A DNA stretch of 64,000 nucleotides from Hydractinia symbiolongicarpus (GCF_029227915.1 NC_079876.1:17422001-17486000), one strand, 5' to 3'. Positions 49,176 through 61,247 are shown, counted from the stretch's first letter. The notes: a model not told the origin generated them from the letters alone. A program made the numbers and translations.

Positions 49176-49935
49176 TTTAGCTGCTAGATTACATGTTGTA
49201 GTCTATTAAATTCAGTACGTGTGGTTTATGCTTTGAAGATGATTAGGAGGGCAAATGTTTTTGGAGCGCTAATTCTTTCAAGTTGTGAAGACACAAGGGA
49301 AATGCATATAGTACGAAAAATGCCCTCAATTTGATCGCGAATGTACCTTACCTGCAATAACTCTAACCATTCTGCTGTCAGCATGGCTGGTGTAAAGGTT
49401 AGCATTGTTGCCTTCCAGGCAATAGATTCGAGTTCGATTCCTGGCCGACGCATTTGGCTGCTAGATTACATGTTCTAGCCTGTTAAATTCAGTTCTTGAG
49501 GTTCCTACTTAAAATATGACTAGGAGGGCAAATTTTGTTTGGACAGTTAATGTTTTCAAGTTATGAAGACACAAGGGAAGTGCATATAATACGTAAGATG
49601 CCCTTATTTTGATCGCGAAAGTACCTTACCTGTCATAACTCCAACAATTCTGCTGTCAGCGTCGGTGGTGTAAAGGTTAGTATTGTTGCCTTCCAAGCAA
49701 TAGATCCGGGCTCGATTCCTAGTTGACGCATTTGGCTGATAGATATGATGTTCTAGTCTAATAAATTCTGTACGTGTGCGTTCTCCTTTGTAGATGATTA
49801 GGAGGGCAACTTGTTTTTGCCAGCTAATGTTTTCAAGTTGTGAAGACATTAGAGAAATGCATATAATATGGAAGATGTCCTTACTTTGATCGCGAAAATA
49901 CCTTACCTGCAATAACTCCAACAATTCTGCTGTCA

Positions 49936-50007
49936 GCGTCGGTGGTGTAAAGGTTAGAATTGTTGCTTTTCAAGCAATAGATCCGGGTTCGATTCCCGGC
50001 CGACGCA
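49936..50007 (+). tRNA. UUC-anticodon tRNA-like
   Basis: Partner of 31363, with the acceptor end CGACGC restored. Confidence 0.5.
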
Positions 50008-50212
50008 TCTGGCTGATAGACTTCATGTTCTAGACTATTAAATTCAGTACGTGTGGTTTATGCTTTGAAGATGATTAGGAGGGCAAATGTTTTTGGAGCG
50101 CTAATTCTTTCAAGTTGTGAAGACACAAAGGAAATGCATATAGTACGAAAAATGCCCTGGTTTTGATCGCGGATGTACCTTACCTGCAATAACTCTAACA
50201 ATTCTGCTGTGA

Positions 50213-50284
50213 GCGTCGGTGGTGTAACGGTTAGCATTGTTGCCTTCCAAGCAATAGATCCGGGTTCGATTCCTGGCCGACGCA
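50213..50284 (+). tRNA. tRNA-Gly(UCC), intact
   Basis: Duplicate of 31640, 18,573 bp downstream, with the same GTGA leader. Confidence 0.78.
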
Positions 50285-50489
50285 TTTAGCTGCTAGATTA
50301 CATGTTGTAGTCTATTAAATTCAGTACGTGTGGTTTATGCTTTGAAGATGATTAGGAGGGCAAATGTTTTTGGAGCGCTAAATCTTTCAAGTTGTGAAGT
50401 CACAAAGGAAATGCATAAAACACGAAAGATGCCCTTATTTTGATAGCAAAAGTACCTTATCTGTAACAAATCCAACAATTCTGCTGTTA

Positions 50490-50561
50490 GCGTCGGTGGT
50501 GTAAAGGTTAGAATTGTTGATTTTCAAGCAATAGATCCGGGTTCGATTCCCGGCCGACGCA
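50490..50561 (+). tRNA. UUC-anticodon tRNA-like, anticodon-stem mismatch
   Basis: Partner of 31917 with the same GTTGA. Confidence 0.42.
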
Positions 50562-52437
50562 TTTGGATGATAGACTTCATGTTCTGGACTATTAAATTCA
50601 GTACGTGTGGTTTATGCTTTGAAGATGATTAGGAGGGCAAATGTTTTTGGAGCGCTAATTCTTTCAAGTTGTGAAGACACAAAGGAACTGCATACAATAC
50701 GAAATATGCCCTTATTTTGATCGCGAAAGTACCTTACCTGCAATAAATCCAACAATTCTGCTGTCAGCGTCGGTGGTGTAAAAGGTAGCATTGTTGCCTT
50801 TCTAGCAGTAGATCCGGGTTCGCTTCCCGGCCGACGCATTTGGCTGATAGATTTCATGTTCTAGACTATTAAATTTAGTACTTGTGGTTTCTAATTTGAA
50901 GATGATTAGGAGGGCAAATGTTTTGGAACGCTAATAGTTTCAAGTTTTGAAGACACTAGGGAAACGCATGTAATGCGAAAGATGCCTTTACTTTGATCGC
51001 GAAAGTACCTTACCTGCAATAACTCCAACAATTCTGCTGTCAGCGTCGGTGGTGTAAATGTTAGCATTTTTGTCTTCCAAGCTATAGATCCTGGTTCACT
51101 TCCAATTTGACGCATTTGGCTGCTAGATTTCATGTTCTAGACTAAGAAATTCAGTACGTGTGGTTTCTTCTTTGAAGAAGATTAGGAGGACAAATTTTAT
51201 TTGACACTTAATGTTTTCAAGTTGTGAAGACACAAGGGAAGTTCATATAATACGAAAGATGCCCTTATTTTGATCGCGAAAGTACCTTACCTGCAATAAC
51301 TCTAACAATTCTGCTGCCAGCGTCGGATTGAAGATAACGGATAAAAGATAGCATTCTTGTCTTCCAAGCAATAGATCCTGGTTCACTTCCAATTTGACGC
51401 ATTTGGCCGCTAGATTTCATTTTCTAGTCTATTAAATTTAGTACGTGTGGTTTCTTTTTTGAAGATGATTAGGAGGACAAATTTTATTTGACACTTAGTG
51501 TTTTCAAGTTGTGAAGACACAAAAGAAATGCATGTAATACGAAAGATATCCTTATTTTGATCGCGAAAGTACCTTACCTGTAATAACTGCAACAATCATC
51601 CTGTCAGCGTCAGTGGTGTAAAGGTTAGCATTGTTGCCTTCCAAGCAATAGATCCGGGTTCGATTCTCGGCCGACGCATTTGGCTGCTAGACTACATGTT
51701 CTAGTCTATTAAATTCAGTACGTGTCGTTTCTACTTTGAAGGTGATTAGGAGGGCAAATTTTCTTTGGGCAGTTAATGTTTTCAAGTTGTGAAAACACAA
51801 GGGAAGTGCATATAATACGAAAGATGCCCTTATTTTGATCGCAAAAGTACCTTACCTGCAATAACTCCAACAATTCTGCTGCCACCGGCGGTGGTGTAAA
51901 GGTTAGTATTGTTGCCTTCCAAGCAATATATCCGGTTTCGATTCCGGCCGACCCATTTGGCTGCTAGATTTGATGTTCTAGTATATTAAATTGTGTACGT
52001 GTGGGTTCTCCTTTGAAGATGATTAGGAGGGCAACTTGTTTTTGCCAGAAAATGTTTTCAAGTTGTGAAGACACAAGGGAAATGCATATAATACTAAAGA
52101 TGCCCTTATTTTGATCGCGAAAGTACCTTACCTGTAATAACTCCAACAATTCTTCTGTCAGCGTCGTTGGTGTAAAGGTTAGCATTGTTGCCTTCCAAGC
52201 AATAGATCCGGGTTCGATTCCCGGCCGACTTATTTCGCTACTAGATTACATGTTCTAGTCTATTAAATTCAGTCCGTGTCGTTTCTACTTTGAAGATGAT
52301 TAGGAGGGCAACTTGTTTTTGCCAGGAAATGTTTTCAAGTTGTGAAGACAAAAGGGAAATGCATATAATACGAAAAATGTCCTTACTTTGATCGCGAAAG
52401 TACCTTACCTGCAATAACTCCAACAATTCTGCTGTCA

Positions 52438-52509
52438 GCGTCGGTGGTGTAATGGTTAGCATTGTTGCCTTCCAAGCAATAGATCCGGGTTCGATTCCCG
52501 GCCGACGCA
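52438..52509 (+). tRNA. tRNA-Gly(UCC), intact
   Basis: Partner of 33865; one D-loop change (AAT). All stems paired. Confidence 0.85.
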
Positions 52510-54664
52510 TTTGGCTGCTAGATTACATGTTCTAGTCTATTTAATTCCGTACGTGTGATTTCTACTTTGAAAGTGATCAGGAGGGCAAATGTTTTTTGAC
52601 ACTTAAAGTTTTCAAGTTGTGAATACACAAGGGAAATGCATATAATGCGAAAGATTCCCTTATTTTGATCGCGAAAGTACCTTAACTGTCACAACTCCAA
52701 CAATTATGCTGTCAGAGTCGGTGGTGTAAAAGATAGGATTTTTGTCTTCTAAGCAATAGATCCTGGTTCACTTCCAATTTGACGCATTTGGCTGCTAGAT
52801 TTCATTTTCTGGTCTTTTAAATTCAGAACGTGTGGTTTCTTCTTTGAAGAAGATTAGGAGGACAAATTTTATTTGACACTGAATGTTTTCAAGTTGTGAA
52901 GACACAAGGGAAGTGCATATAATACAAAAGATGCCCTTATTTTGATCGCGAAAGTACCTTTCCTGCAATAACTCCAACAATTCTGCTGCCAGCGTCGGAT
53001 AGAAGATAACGGATAAAAGATAGCATTCTTGTCTTCCAAGCAATAGATCCTGGTTCACTTCCAATTTGACGCATTTGGCTGCTAGATTTCATTTTCTAGT
53101 CTATTAAATTTAGTACGTGTGGTTTCTTCTTTGAAGATGATTAGGAGGACAAATTTTATTTGACACTTAGTGTTTTCAAGTTGTGAAGACACAAGGGAAG
53201 TGCATATAATACGAAAGATGCCCTTTTTTTGATCGCGAAAGTACCTTACCTGCAATAACTCCAACAATTCTGCTGCCAGCGTCGGTGGTGTAAAGGTTAG
53301 TATTGTTGCCTTCCAAGCAATAGATCCGGTTTCGATTCCTGGACGACTCATTTGGCTGCTAGATTTCATGTTCTAGTCTGTTAAATTCAGTTCTTGTGGT
53401 TCCTACTTAAAAGATGATTAGGAGGGCAAATTTTGTTTGGACAGTTAATGTTTTCAAGTTGTGAAGACACAAGGGAAGTGCATATAATACGTAAGATGCC
53501 CTTATTTTAATCGGGGAAGTACCTTACCTGTCATAACTCCAACAATTCTGCTGTCAGCGTCGGTGGTGTAAAGGTTAGCATTGTTGGCTTCCAAACAATA
53601 GATCCGGGTTCGATTCCTGGCCGACACATTTGGCCGCTAGATTTCATGTTCTAGTCTATTAAATTCAGTTCTTGTGGTTCCTACATAAAAGATAATTAGG
53701 AGGGCAAATTTTTTTTGACACTTAATGTTTTCAAGTTAAGAATACACAAGGGAAATGCATATAATACGAAAGATGCCCTTATTTTGATCGCGAAAGTACC
53801 TTACCTGTCACAACTCCAACAATTATGCTGTCAGCGTCGGTGGTGTAAAGGTTAGTATTGTTGCCTTCCAAGCAATAGATCCGGGCTCGATTCCCAGTTG
53901 ACGCATTTGGCTGATAGATATGATGTTCTAGTCTATTAAATTCTGTACGTGTGCGTTCTCCTTTGTAGATGATTAGGAGGGCAACTTGTTTTTGCCAGCT
54001 AATGTTTTCAAGTTGTAAAGACATTAGAGAAATGCATATAATATGAAAGATGTCCTTACTTTGATCGCCAAAATACCTTACCTGCAATAACTCCAACAAT
54101 TCTGCTGTCAGCGTCGGTGGTGTAAAGGTTAGCATTGTTGCCTTCCAAGCAATAGATCCGGGTTCCATTCCCGGCCGACGCATTTCGCTACTAGATTACA
54201 TGTTCTAGTCTATTAAATTCAGTACGTGTCGTTTCTACTTTGAAGATGATTAGGAGGGCAACTTGTTTTTGCCAGGAAATTTTTTCAAGTTGTGAAGACA
54301 CAAGGGAAATGCATATAATACGAAAGATGTCCTTACTTTGATCGCGAAAGTACCTTACCTGCAATAAGTCCAACAATTCTGCTGTCAGCGTCGGTGGTGT
54401 AAAGGTTAGCATTGTTGCCTTCCAAGCAATAGATCCGGGTTCGATTCCCGGCGGACGCATTTGGCCGCTAGATTACATGTTCCAGTCTATTAAATTCCGT
54501 ACGTGTGGTTTCTGCTTTGAAGGTGATTAGGAGGGCAAATTTTTTTGGACAGTTAATGTTTTCATGTTGTGAAGACACAAAATAAATGCATGTAATACGA
54601 AAGATGCCCTTATTTTGATTGCGAAAGTATCTTAGCTGTAATAACTCCAACAATTATCCTGTCA

Positions 54665-54736
54665 GCGTCGGTGGTGTAAAGGTTAACATTGTTGCCTTCT
54701 AAGCAATAGATCCGGGTTCGATTCCCGGCCGACGCA
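54665..54736 (+). tRNA. tRNA-like, anticodon UCU on the Gly body
   Basis: Loop CTTCTAA gives anticodon UCU (Arg). G22A also converts a D-stem wobble to T13-A22. All stems and both internal promoter boxes are intact. Whether a Gly or Arg synthetase would charge it is unknown. Confidence 0.55.
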
Positions 54737-54941
54737 TTTGGCTGCTAGATTACATGTTCTAGTCTAATAAATTCAGTACATGTCGTTTCTTCTTTGAAGG
54801 TGATTAGGAGGGCAAATCTTGTTTGGACAGTTAATGTTTTCAAGTTGTGAAGACACAAGGGAAATTCGTATAATTCTAAAGATGCCCTTATTTTGATCGC
54901 GAAAGTACCTTACCTGTAAAACTCCAACAATTCTTCTGTCA

Positions 54942-55013
54942 GCGTCGGTGGTGTAAAGGTTAGCATTGTTGCCTTCCAGGCAATAGATCCGGGTTCGATT
55001 CCCGGCCGACGCA
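54942..55013 (+). tRNA. tRNA-Gly(UCC), intact with G38
   Basis: Anticodon loop CTTCCAG (A38G), otherwise consensus. The same CCAGGC appears in the half-tRNA after the retrotransposon. Confidence 0.82.
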
Positions 55014-56050
55014 TTTCGCTACTAGATTACATGTTCTAGTCTATTAAATTCAGTACGTGTCGTTTCTACTTTGAAGATGATTAGGAGGGCAACTTGTTTT
55101 GGCCAGGAAATGCTTTCAAGTTGTGATGACACAAGGGAAATGCATATAATACGAAAGATGTCCTTACTTTGATCGGGAAAGTACCTTACCTGCAATAACT
55201 CCAACAATTATCCTGTCAGCGTCAGTGGTGTGAAGGTTAGCATTGTTGCCTTCCAAGCAATAGATCCGGGTTCGATTCCCGGCCGACGCATTTGGCTGCT
55301 AGATTACATGTTCTAGTCTATTAAATTCAGTACGTGTCGTTTCTACTTTGAAGGTGATTAGGAGGGCAAATTCTGTTTGGACAGTTAATGTTTTCAAGTT
55401 GTGAAAACACAAGGGAAGTGCATATGATACGAAAGATGCCCTTATTTTGATCGCCAAAGTACCTTACCTGTAATAACTCCAACAATTCTTCTGTCAGCGT
55501 CGGTGGTGTGAAGGTTAGTATTGTTGCCTTCCAAGCAATAGATCCGGGTTCCATTCCCGGCCGACGCATTTCGCTACTAGATTACATGTTCTAGACTATT
55601 AAATTCAGTACGTGTCGTTTCTACTTTGAAGATGATTAGGAGGGCAACTTGTTTTTGCCAGGAAATTTTTTCAAGTTGTGAAGACACAAGGTAAATGCAT
55701 ATAATACGAAAGATGTCCTTACTTTGATCGCGAAAGTACCTTACCTGCAATAACTCCAACAATTCTGCTGTCAGCGTCGGTGGTGTAAAGGTTAGCATTG
55801 TTGCCTTCCAAGCAATAGATCCGGGTTCGATTCCCGGCGGACGCATTTGGCCGCTAGATTACATGTTCTAGTCTATTAAACTCCGTACGTGTGGTTTCTG
55901 CTTTGAAGGTGATTAGGAGGGCAAATTTTTTTGGACAGTTAATGTTTTCATGTTGTGAAGACACAAAATAAATGCATGTAATACGAAAGATGCCCTTATT
56001 TTGATCGCGAAAGTACCTTACCTGTAATAACTCCAACAATGAACCTGTCA

Positions 56051-56122
56051 GCGTCGGTGGTGTAAAGGTTAGCATTGTTGCCTTCCAAGCAATAGATCCG
56101 GGTTCGATTCCCGGCCGACGCA
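56051..56122 (+). tRNA. tRNA-Gly(UCC), exact consensus
   Basis: All stems paired; preceded by AATGAACCTGTCA. Confidence 0.9.
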
Positions 56123-56882
56123 TTTGGCTGCTAGATTACATGTTCTAGTCTATTAAATTCAGTACGTGTCGTTTCTACTTTGAAGGTGATTAGGAGGGCA
56201 AATTTTGTTTGGACAGTTAATGTTTTCAAGTTGTGAAAACACAAGGGAAGTGCATATAATACGAAAGATGCCCTTATTTTGATCGCAAAAGTACCTTACC
56301 TGCAATAACTCCAACAATTCTGCTGCCACCGGCGGTGGTGTAAAGGTTAGTATTGTTGCCTTCCAAGCAATAGATCCGGATTCGATTCCCGGCCGACGCA
56401 TTTCGCTACTAGATTACATGTTCTAGTCTATTAAATTCAGTACGTGTCGTTTCTACTTTGAAGATGATTAGAAGGGCAACTTGTTTTTGCCAGGAAATGT
56501 TTTCAGGCTGTGAAGACACAAGGGAAATGCATATAATACGAAAGATGTCCTTACTTTGATTGCGAAAGTACCTTACCTGCAATAACTCCAACAATTCTGC
56601 TGTCAGCGTCGGTGGTGTAAAGGTTAGCATTGTGGCCTTCCAAGCAATAGATCCGGGTTCGATTCTCGGCCGACGCATTTGGCTGTTAGATTTCATGTTC
56701 TAGTCTATTAAATTCAGTTTTTGTGGTTGCTACTTAAAAGATGATTAGAAGGACAAATTTTTTTTGACACTAAATGTTTTCAAGTTGTGAAGACACAAGG
56801 GAAATTCATATAATTCTAAAGATGCCCTTACTTTGATCGCGAAAGTACCTTACCTGTAATAACTCCAACAATTCTTCTGTCA

Positions 56883-56954
56883 GCGTCGGTGGTGTAAAGG
56901 TTAGCATTGTTGCCTTCCAAGCAATAGATCCGGGTTCGATTCCCGGCCGACGCA
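56883..56954 (+). tRNA. tRNA-Gly(UCC), exact consensus
   Basis: Preceded by AATTCTTCTGTCA, as at 36091. Confidence 0.9.
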
Positions 56955-57713
56955 TTTCGCTACTAGATTACATGTTCTAGTCTATTAAATTCAGTACGTG
57001 TCGTTTCTACTTTGAAGATGATTAGGAGGGCAACTTGTTTTGGCCAGGAAATGCTTTCAAGTTGTGATGACACAAGGGAAATGCATATAATACGAAAGAT
57101 GTCCTTACTTTGATCGCGAAAGTACCTTACCTGCAATAACTCCAACAATTCTGCTGTCAGCGTCGGTGGTGTAAAGGTTAGTATTGTTGCATTCCGAGCA
57201 ATAGATGCGGGTTCGATTCCCGGCCGACGCATTTGGCTGTTAGATTTCATGTTCTAGTCTATTAAATTCAGTTCTTGTGGTTCCCACTTAAAAGATGATT
57301 AGGAGGACAAATTTTTTTTGACACTTAATGGTTTCAAGTTTTGAAGACACAAGGGAAATGCTTATAATACTAAAAATGCCCTTATTTTGATCGCGAAAGT
57401 ACCTTACCTGTAATAACTCCAACAATTCTTCTGTCAGCGTCGGTGGTGTGAAGGTTAGTATTGTTGCCCTCCAAGTAATAGATCCGGGTTCCATTCCCGG
57501 CCGACGCATTTCGCTACTAGATTACATGTTCTAGTCTATTAAATTCAGTACGTGTCGTTTCTTCTTTGAAGATGATTAGGAGGGCAACTTGTTTTTGCCA
57601 GGAAATTTTTTCAAGTTGTGAAGACACAAGGGAAATGCATATAATACGAAAGATGTCCTTTCTTTGATCGCGAAAGTACCTTACCTGCAATAATTCCAAC
57701 AATTCTGCTGTCA

Positions 57714-57785
57714 GCGTCGGTGGTGTAAAGGTTAGCATTGTTGCCTTACAAGCAATAGATCCGGGTTCGATTCCCGGCGGACGCA
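57714..57785 (+). tRNA. tRNA-like, anticodon UAC, acceptor mismatch
   Basis: Loop CTTACAA gives UAC (Val). The acceptor 3' strand is CGGACGC, leaving a G6xG67 mismatch. Probably not a working tRNA. Confidence 0.4.
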
Positions 57786-57990
57786 TTTGGGCGCTAGATT
57801 ACATGTTCTAGTCTATTAAATTTCGTACGTGTGGTTTCTGCTTTAAAGGTGATTAGGAGGGCAATTTTTTTTGGACAGTTAATGTTTTCATGTTGTGAAG
57901 ACACAAAATAAATGCATGTAATACGAAAGATGCCCTTATTTTGATCGCGAAAGTACCTTACCTGTAATAACTCCAACAATTATCCTGTCA

Positions 57991-58062
57991 GCGTCGGTGG
58001 TGTAAAGGTTAGCATTGTTGCCTTCCAAGCAACAAATCCGGGTTCGATTTCCGGCCGACGCA
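57991..58062 (+). tRNA. tRNA-Gly(UCC), mildly changed
   Basis: C43 restores a G27-C43 pair; the variable loop is AAAT. T61 weakens the B-box end (GGTTCGATTTC). Confidence 0.6.
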
Positions 58063-58267
58063 TTTCGCTACTAGATTACATGTTCTAGTCTATTAAATTC
58101 AGTACGTGTCGTTTCTACTTTGAAGATGATTAGGAGGGCAACTTGTTTTGGCCAGGAAATGCTTTCAAGTTGTGATGACACAAGGGAAATGCATATAATA
58201 CGAAAGATGTCCTTACTTTGATTGGGAAAGTACCTTACCTGCAATAACTCCAACAATTATCCTGTCA

Positions 58268-58339
58268 GCGTCGGTGGTGTAAAGGTTAGCATTGTTGCCT
58301 TCCAAGCAATAGATCCGGGTTCGATTCCCGGCCGACGCA
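58268..58339 (+). tRNA. tRNA-Gly(UCC), exact consensus
   Basis: Last complete copy before the retrotransposon. T8 at 58419, 80 nt downstream. Confidence 0.9.
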
Positions 58340-58453
58340 TTTGGGCGCTAGATTACATGTTCTAGTCTATTAAATTTCGTACGTGTGGTTTCTGCTTTAA
58401 AGGTGATTAGGAGGGCAATTTTTTTTGGACAGTTAATGTTTTCATGTTGTGAA

Positions 58454-61209
58454 CGGTCTTGATGTTTTGTCTGCAAATTATGACAACATATTACTATTAG
58501 GAGATTTTAATGCGGAAATTAACGAAAATAGCATGACAGAATTTGCTGAACTCTACAACCTTAAGTGCCTCGTGAAGGGCCCCACATGCTTTAAAAACCC
58601 TGATAACCCATCGTGTATTGATCTTTTTCTCACAAATCGATATAACTATTTCCAAAACACCAGCACATTGGAAACAGGTCTCTCCGATTTCCATAAAATG
58701 GCCATCACTGTAATGAAAATATATTTTCAGAAACAAAAATCTCATATCATCAAATATAGGAATTACAAAAACTTTTCAAATGAACGTTTTTGTTATGAGC
58801 TAACATGTCGACTTCAAAATATAGAAAAATCGAAAAAAAAGATAGATGATGAGTTAGAAAACTTTCATGAATGTGCAAAATCAGTCCTTAACAAAATTGC
58901 GCCATTAAAAAAAAAATACGTAAGAGCAAACCAATCACCGTTCATGAATAGGACCCTGCATAAGGCTGTTATGAAAAGAAGTAGGCTTAGAAATAAATAC
59001 TTAAAAAATAGAACAGAAGAAAATAGATTAGCTTTTAATCAACAAAGAAATATTTGTGTCACACTATTTCGAAAAGAAAAATATGATTATTACAACAATC
59101 TAAATGTTAAAAAAATTACCGATAATAAGACATTTTGGAAAACTATAAAACCTTTCTTGTCCGATAAAGGACCATCGACCCAAATTATAACACTGATAGA
59201 AAAAGAAGAAATCATATCGGATGATGAAAAGGTTGCAAACATTTTCAACACTTTCTTCACGAATATTGTAAAAAATCTGGATCTTACAATATCTGACACA
59301 ATCCTTGTAATTTGCTCAAACGTAGATGACCCTGTTTTGAAGGCTATTAAACGATATGAAAACCATCCAAGTATACTGAATATAAAAAAAAACATTGGTG
59401 ATTACAATCCTGGTTTTTCCTTCAATCATGTAGAAAAAGCTGAAATCAGGAGAGAGATACGAAATTTGAATATTCATAAGGCATGCCAAGAAACCGATAT
59501 ACCAACAAAAATAATTAAGGAAAACGAAGATCAGTATTTAGAAATTTTACATTTCTCTGTTAACTCTGCAATTGATCTGTGTAAATACCCAGAATTTTTG
59601 AAAAGGGCAGATGTGACACCACTTTTTAAAGAAAAAGACAGATCTAACAAATCAAACTACAGACCTATAAGCATTCTTAGTAACCTTTCAAAAATCTTTG
59701 AGAGATGTCTGTATCGTCAGATTGAAGATTATTTTAACCGATACTTAAGTAAGTTTCAGTGTGGATTTAGGAAAGGCTACAGTGCTCAGCACTGTCTCAC
59801 TGTTATGCTTGAAAAATGGAAAAAGGCTGTTGATGAAGGTAAAGCATGTGGAGCCCTTCTGACTGATTTATCTAAAGCATTTGACTGTCTCCTACATGAT
59901 TTACTGATCGCAAAACTTCATGCATATGGATTTGACATGTATTCCCTACGCCTAATTATGAGTTATGTGAGTGGAAGATTTCAAAGAGTAAAGATAAAAA
60001 ATTCGTATAGCTCATGGCTTGAAATATTGTTTGGCGTGCCGCAAGGATCTATTCTAGGCCCGTTACTTTTTAACATATTTATCTGCGATCTTTTCTCAGT
60101 TGAATTTGATTTTAATGACATTGAATTTGCGAGCTATGCAGACGACACAACACCATATGTTATCGGTAACGACTCAAAGGAAGTCGTTACTAAACTTCAA
60201 AACATTTCTGAAAAAGTGTTTACATGGTTTGACAATAATGCAATGAAAGCAAATGATGACAAGTGTCATTTGCTTTTAAGCGATAATGAAATATTAAGTA
60301 CACAGATAGGCAACTCAGTAATAAAAGGCAGCACTCATGAACGCCTACTTGGAGTCATTATCGATAACAAACTTAAATTTGATCTGCATGTGTCTAAACT
60401 CTGTGCAAAAGCGAGTCAGAAACTAAATGCGCTTACAAGGATGACATCTTTTATGAACTTTAATAAGAAGAAACTATTAATGAATTCCTTCGTAATTTCG
60501 CAATTCAATTACTGCCCTCTAGTTTGGATGTTTCACAACAGAGCTCTAAACAATCGTATTAATCGAATACATGAAAAAGCACTGCGGATAGTCTATAGCG
60601 ACAGTTCTTCTTCCTTCACAGACCTCCTTCATAAGGACAGCTCTGTTACGGTACACCAACGAAACCTACAATCTCTTGCAACTGAGATGTACAAAATAAA
60701 AAACGACATGGCTCCAGAAATAATGCAAGATATTTTTCCTGTTTATAATCCAAAATACAATCTAAGAAATAATCGAGAATTTACTGGCCGTAATGCTAAA
60801 TCAGTTTACTATGGTACAGAAATTTTATCCTTTATCGGTTACAAAATATGGCAACAAATTCCAGTAAGAATCAAAGAAATGTCATCCTTGCAATCCTTTA
60901 AATCCCAAATTAAAAAGTGGGTACCAAACTGCTCCTGCAGACTATGTAAAAAATACATCTCACAAATTGGTTTTATATGACTCGCGGATGTACTCTCGCT
61001 AATTTCATATTTGCTTATACACTCACTTAATTTATACAACCACAAATGTTTAAAAAATTGTATATATCTAAAAATATTTTATGCCTTATATTTATACTGT
61101 ATATTTTAAAATCTTTCTTTTCAAGTTGACATTAACTAGCTTTTATTAGCTATATATGTATTTATACTTAGTCAACTATAAATAAATGAATAATAATAAT
61201 AATAATAAT
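58454..61209 (+). mobile_element. 5'-truncated non-LTR retrotransposon (Jockey/CR1-like)
   Basis: It interrupts the array. The left junction follows GTTGTGAA in the spacer; the right end is an (AAT)n tail (about 61186-61209) directly abutting CCAGGCAATAG, the anticodon-loop region of a tRNA copy. The sequence from spacer to anticodon, about 125 bp, is missing. The element has lost its 5' UTR, any ORF1 and the start of the endonuclease. The intact remaining frame suggests recent insertion. Confidence 0.9.
58455..60980 (+). CDS. ORF2 fragment: endonuclease C-terminal part plus reverse transcriptase
   Basis: 841 codons with no stop or frameshift, ending in TGA. It lacks its own start because the 5' end is truncated. 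Residues 16-21 GDFNAE and about residue 75 LSDFH are the C-terminal half of an apurinic-type endonuclease; the N-terminal catalytic part is missing. Reverse transcriptase runs from about residue 385 to 640: LKRADVTPLFK, NYRPISILSNLSKIFE, QCGFRKGYSAQ, the first catalytic Asp at 471 (LTDLSKAFD), GVPQGSILGPLLFN, and YADD at 561-564. The C-terminus (CSCRLCKKYISQIGFI) is the usual end of such proteins. It would copy its RNA at a nicked target, but this copy probably cannot act alone. Confidence 0.9.
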   Translation, partial: GLDVLSANYDNILLLGDFNAEINENSMTEFAELYNLKCLVKGPTCFKNPDNPSCIDLFLTNRYNYFQNTSTLETGLSDFHKMAITVMKIYFQKQKSHIIKYRNYKNFSNERFCYELTCRLQNIEKSKKKIDDELENFHECAKSVLNKIAPLKKKYVRANQSPFMNRTLHKAVMKRSRLRNKYLKNRTEENRLAFNQQRNICVTLFRKEKYDYYNNLNVKKITDNKTFWKTIKPFLSDKGPSTQIITLIEKEEIISDDEKVANIFNTFFTNIVKNLDLTISDTILVICSNVDDPVLKAIKRYENHPSILNIKKNIGDYNPGFSFNHVEKAEIRREIRNLNIHKACQETDIPTKIIKENEDQYLEILHFSVNSAIDLCKYPEFLKRADVTPLFKEKDRSNKSNYRPISILSNLSKIFERCLYRQIEDYFNRYLSKFQCGFRKGYSAQHCLTVMLEKWKKAVDEGKACGALLTDLSKAFDCLLHDLLIAKLHAYGFDMYSLRLIMSYVSGRFQRVKIKNSYSSWLEILFGVPQGSILGPLLFNIFICDLFSVEFDFNDIEFASYADDTTPYVIGNDSKEVVTKLQNISEKVFTWFDNNAMKANDDKCHLLLSDNEILSTQIGNSVIKGSTHERLLGVIIDNKLKFDLHVSKLCAKASQKLNALTRMTSFMNFNKKKLLMNSFVISQFNYCPLVWMFHNRALNNRINRIHEKALRIVYSDSSSSFTDLLHKDSSVTVHQRNLQSLATEMYKIKNDMAPEIMQDIFPVYNPKYNLRNNREFTGRNAKSVYYGTEILSFIGYKIWQQIPVRIKEMSSLQSFKSQIKKWVPNCSCRLCKKYISQIGFI

Positions 61210-61247
61210 CCAGGCAATAGATCCGGGTTCGATTCCCGGCCGACGCA
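61210..61247 (+). pseudogene. 3' half of a tRNA-Gly copy at the retrotransposon junction
   Basis: Begins at the equivalent of tRNA base 35 (CCAGGCAATAG...), keeps the full T arm, B box and acceptor 3' strand; the 5' half is lost. Confidence 0.85.

Larger units (their letters stand above)
49260..54210 (+). repeat. 5-kb block, copy B of the 18,573-bp-offset duplication
   Basis: Eighteen consecutive tRNA-like starts (49381 to 54111) match 30808 to 35538. Most family-specific lesions are shared, with scattered single-base differences. One correction-like change: at 52438 the D loop reads AAT where 33865 has AAA. 54111 carries a B-box G57C not seen in 35538. Confidence 0.9.
54388..58453 (+). repeat. 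right zone, more uniform units
   Basis: tRNA-like starts: 54388, 54665, 54942, 55219, 55497, 55774, 56051, 56329, 56606, 56883, 57160, 57437, 57714, 57991, 58268. Lesions are few: acceptor C67G (54388, 55774, 57714); B-box G57C (55497, 57437); anticodon changes (54665 UCU, 57714 UAC); 5' CCGGCGG (56329); G29 mismatch (56606); G49 mismatch (57160); T61 and C43 changes (57991). The last unit is cut at 58453 by the retrotransposon. Confidence 0.85.

Noticed and set aside
58449-58457. GTG start for the retrotransposon ORF
   Set aside because: The GTG lies in array spacer sequence; the frame is simply open across the truncation junction.
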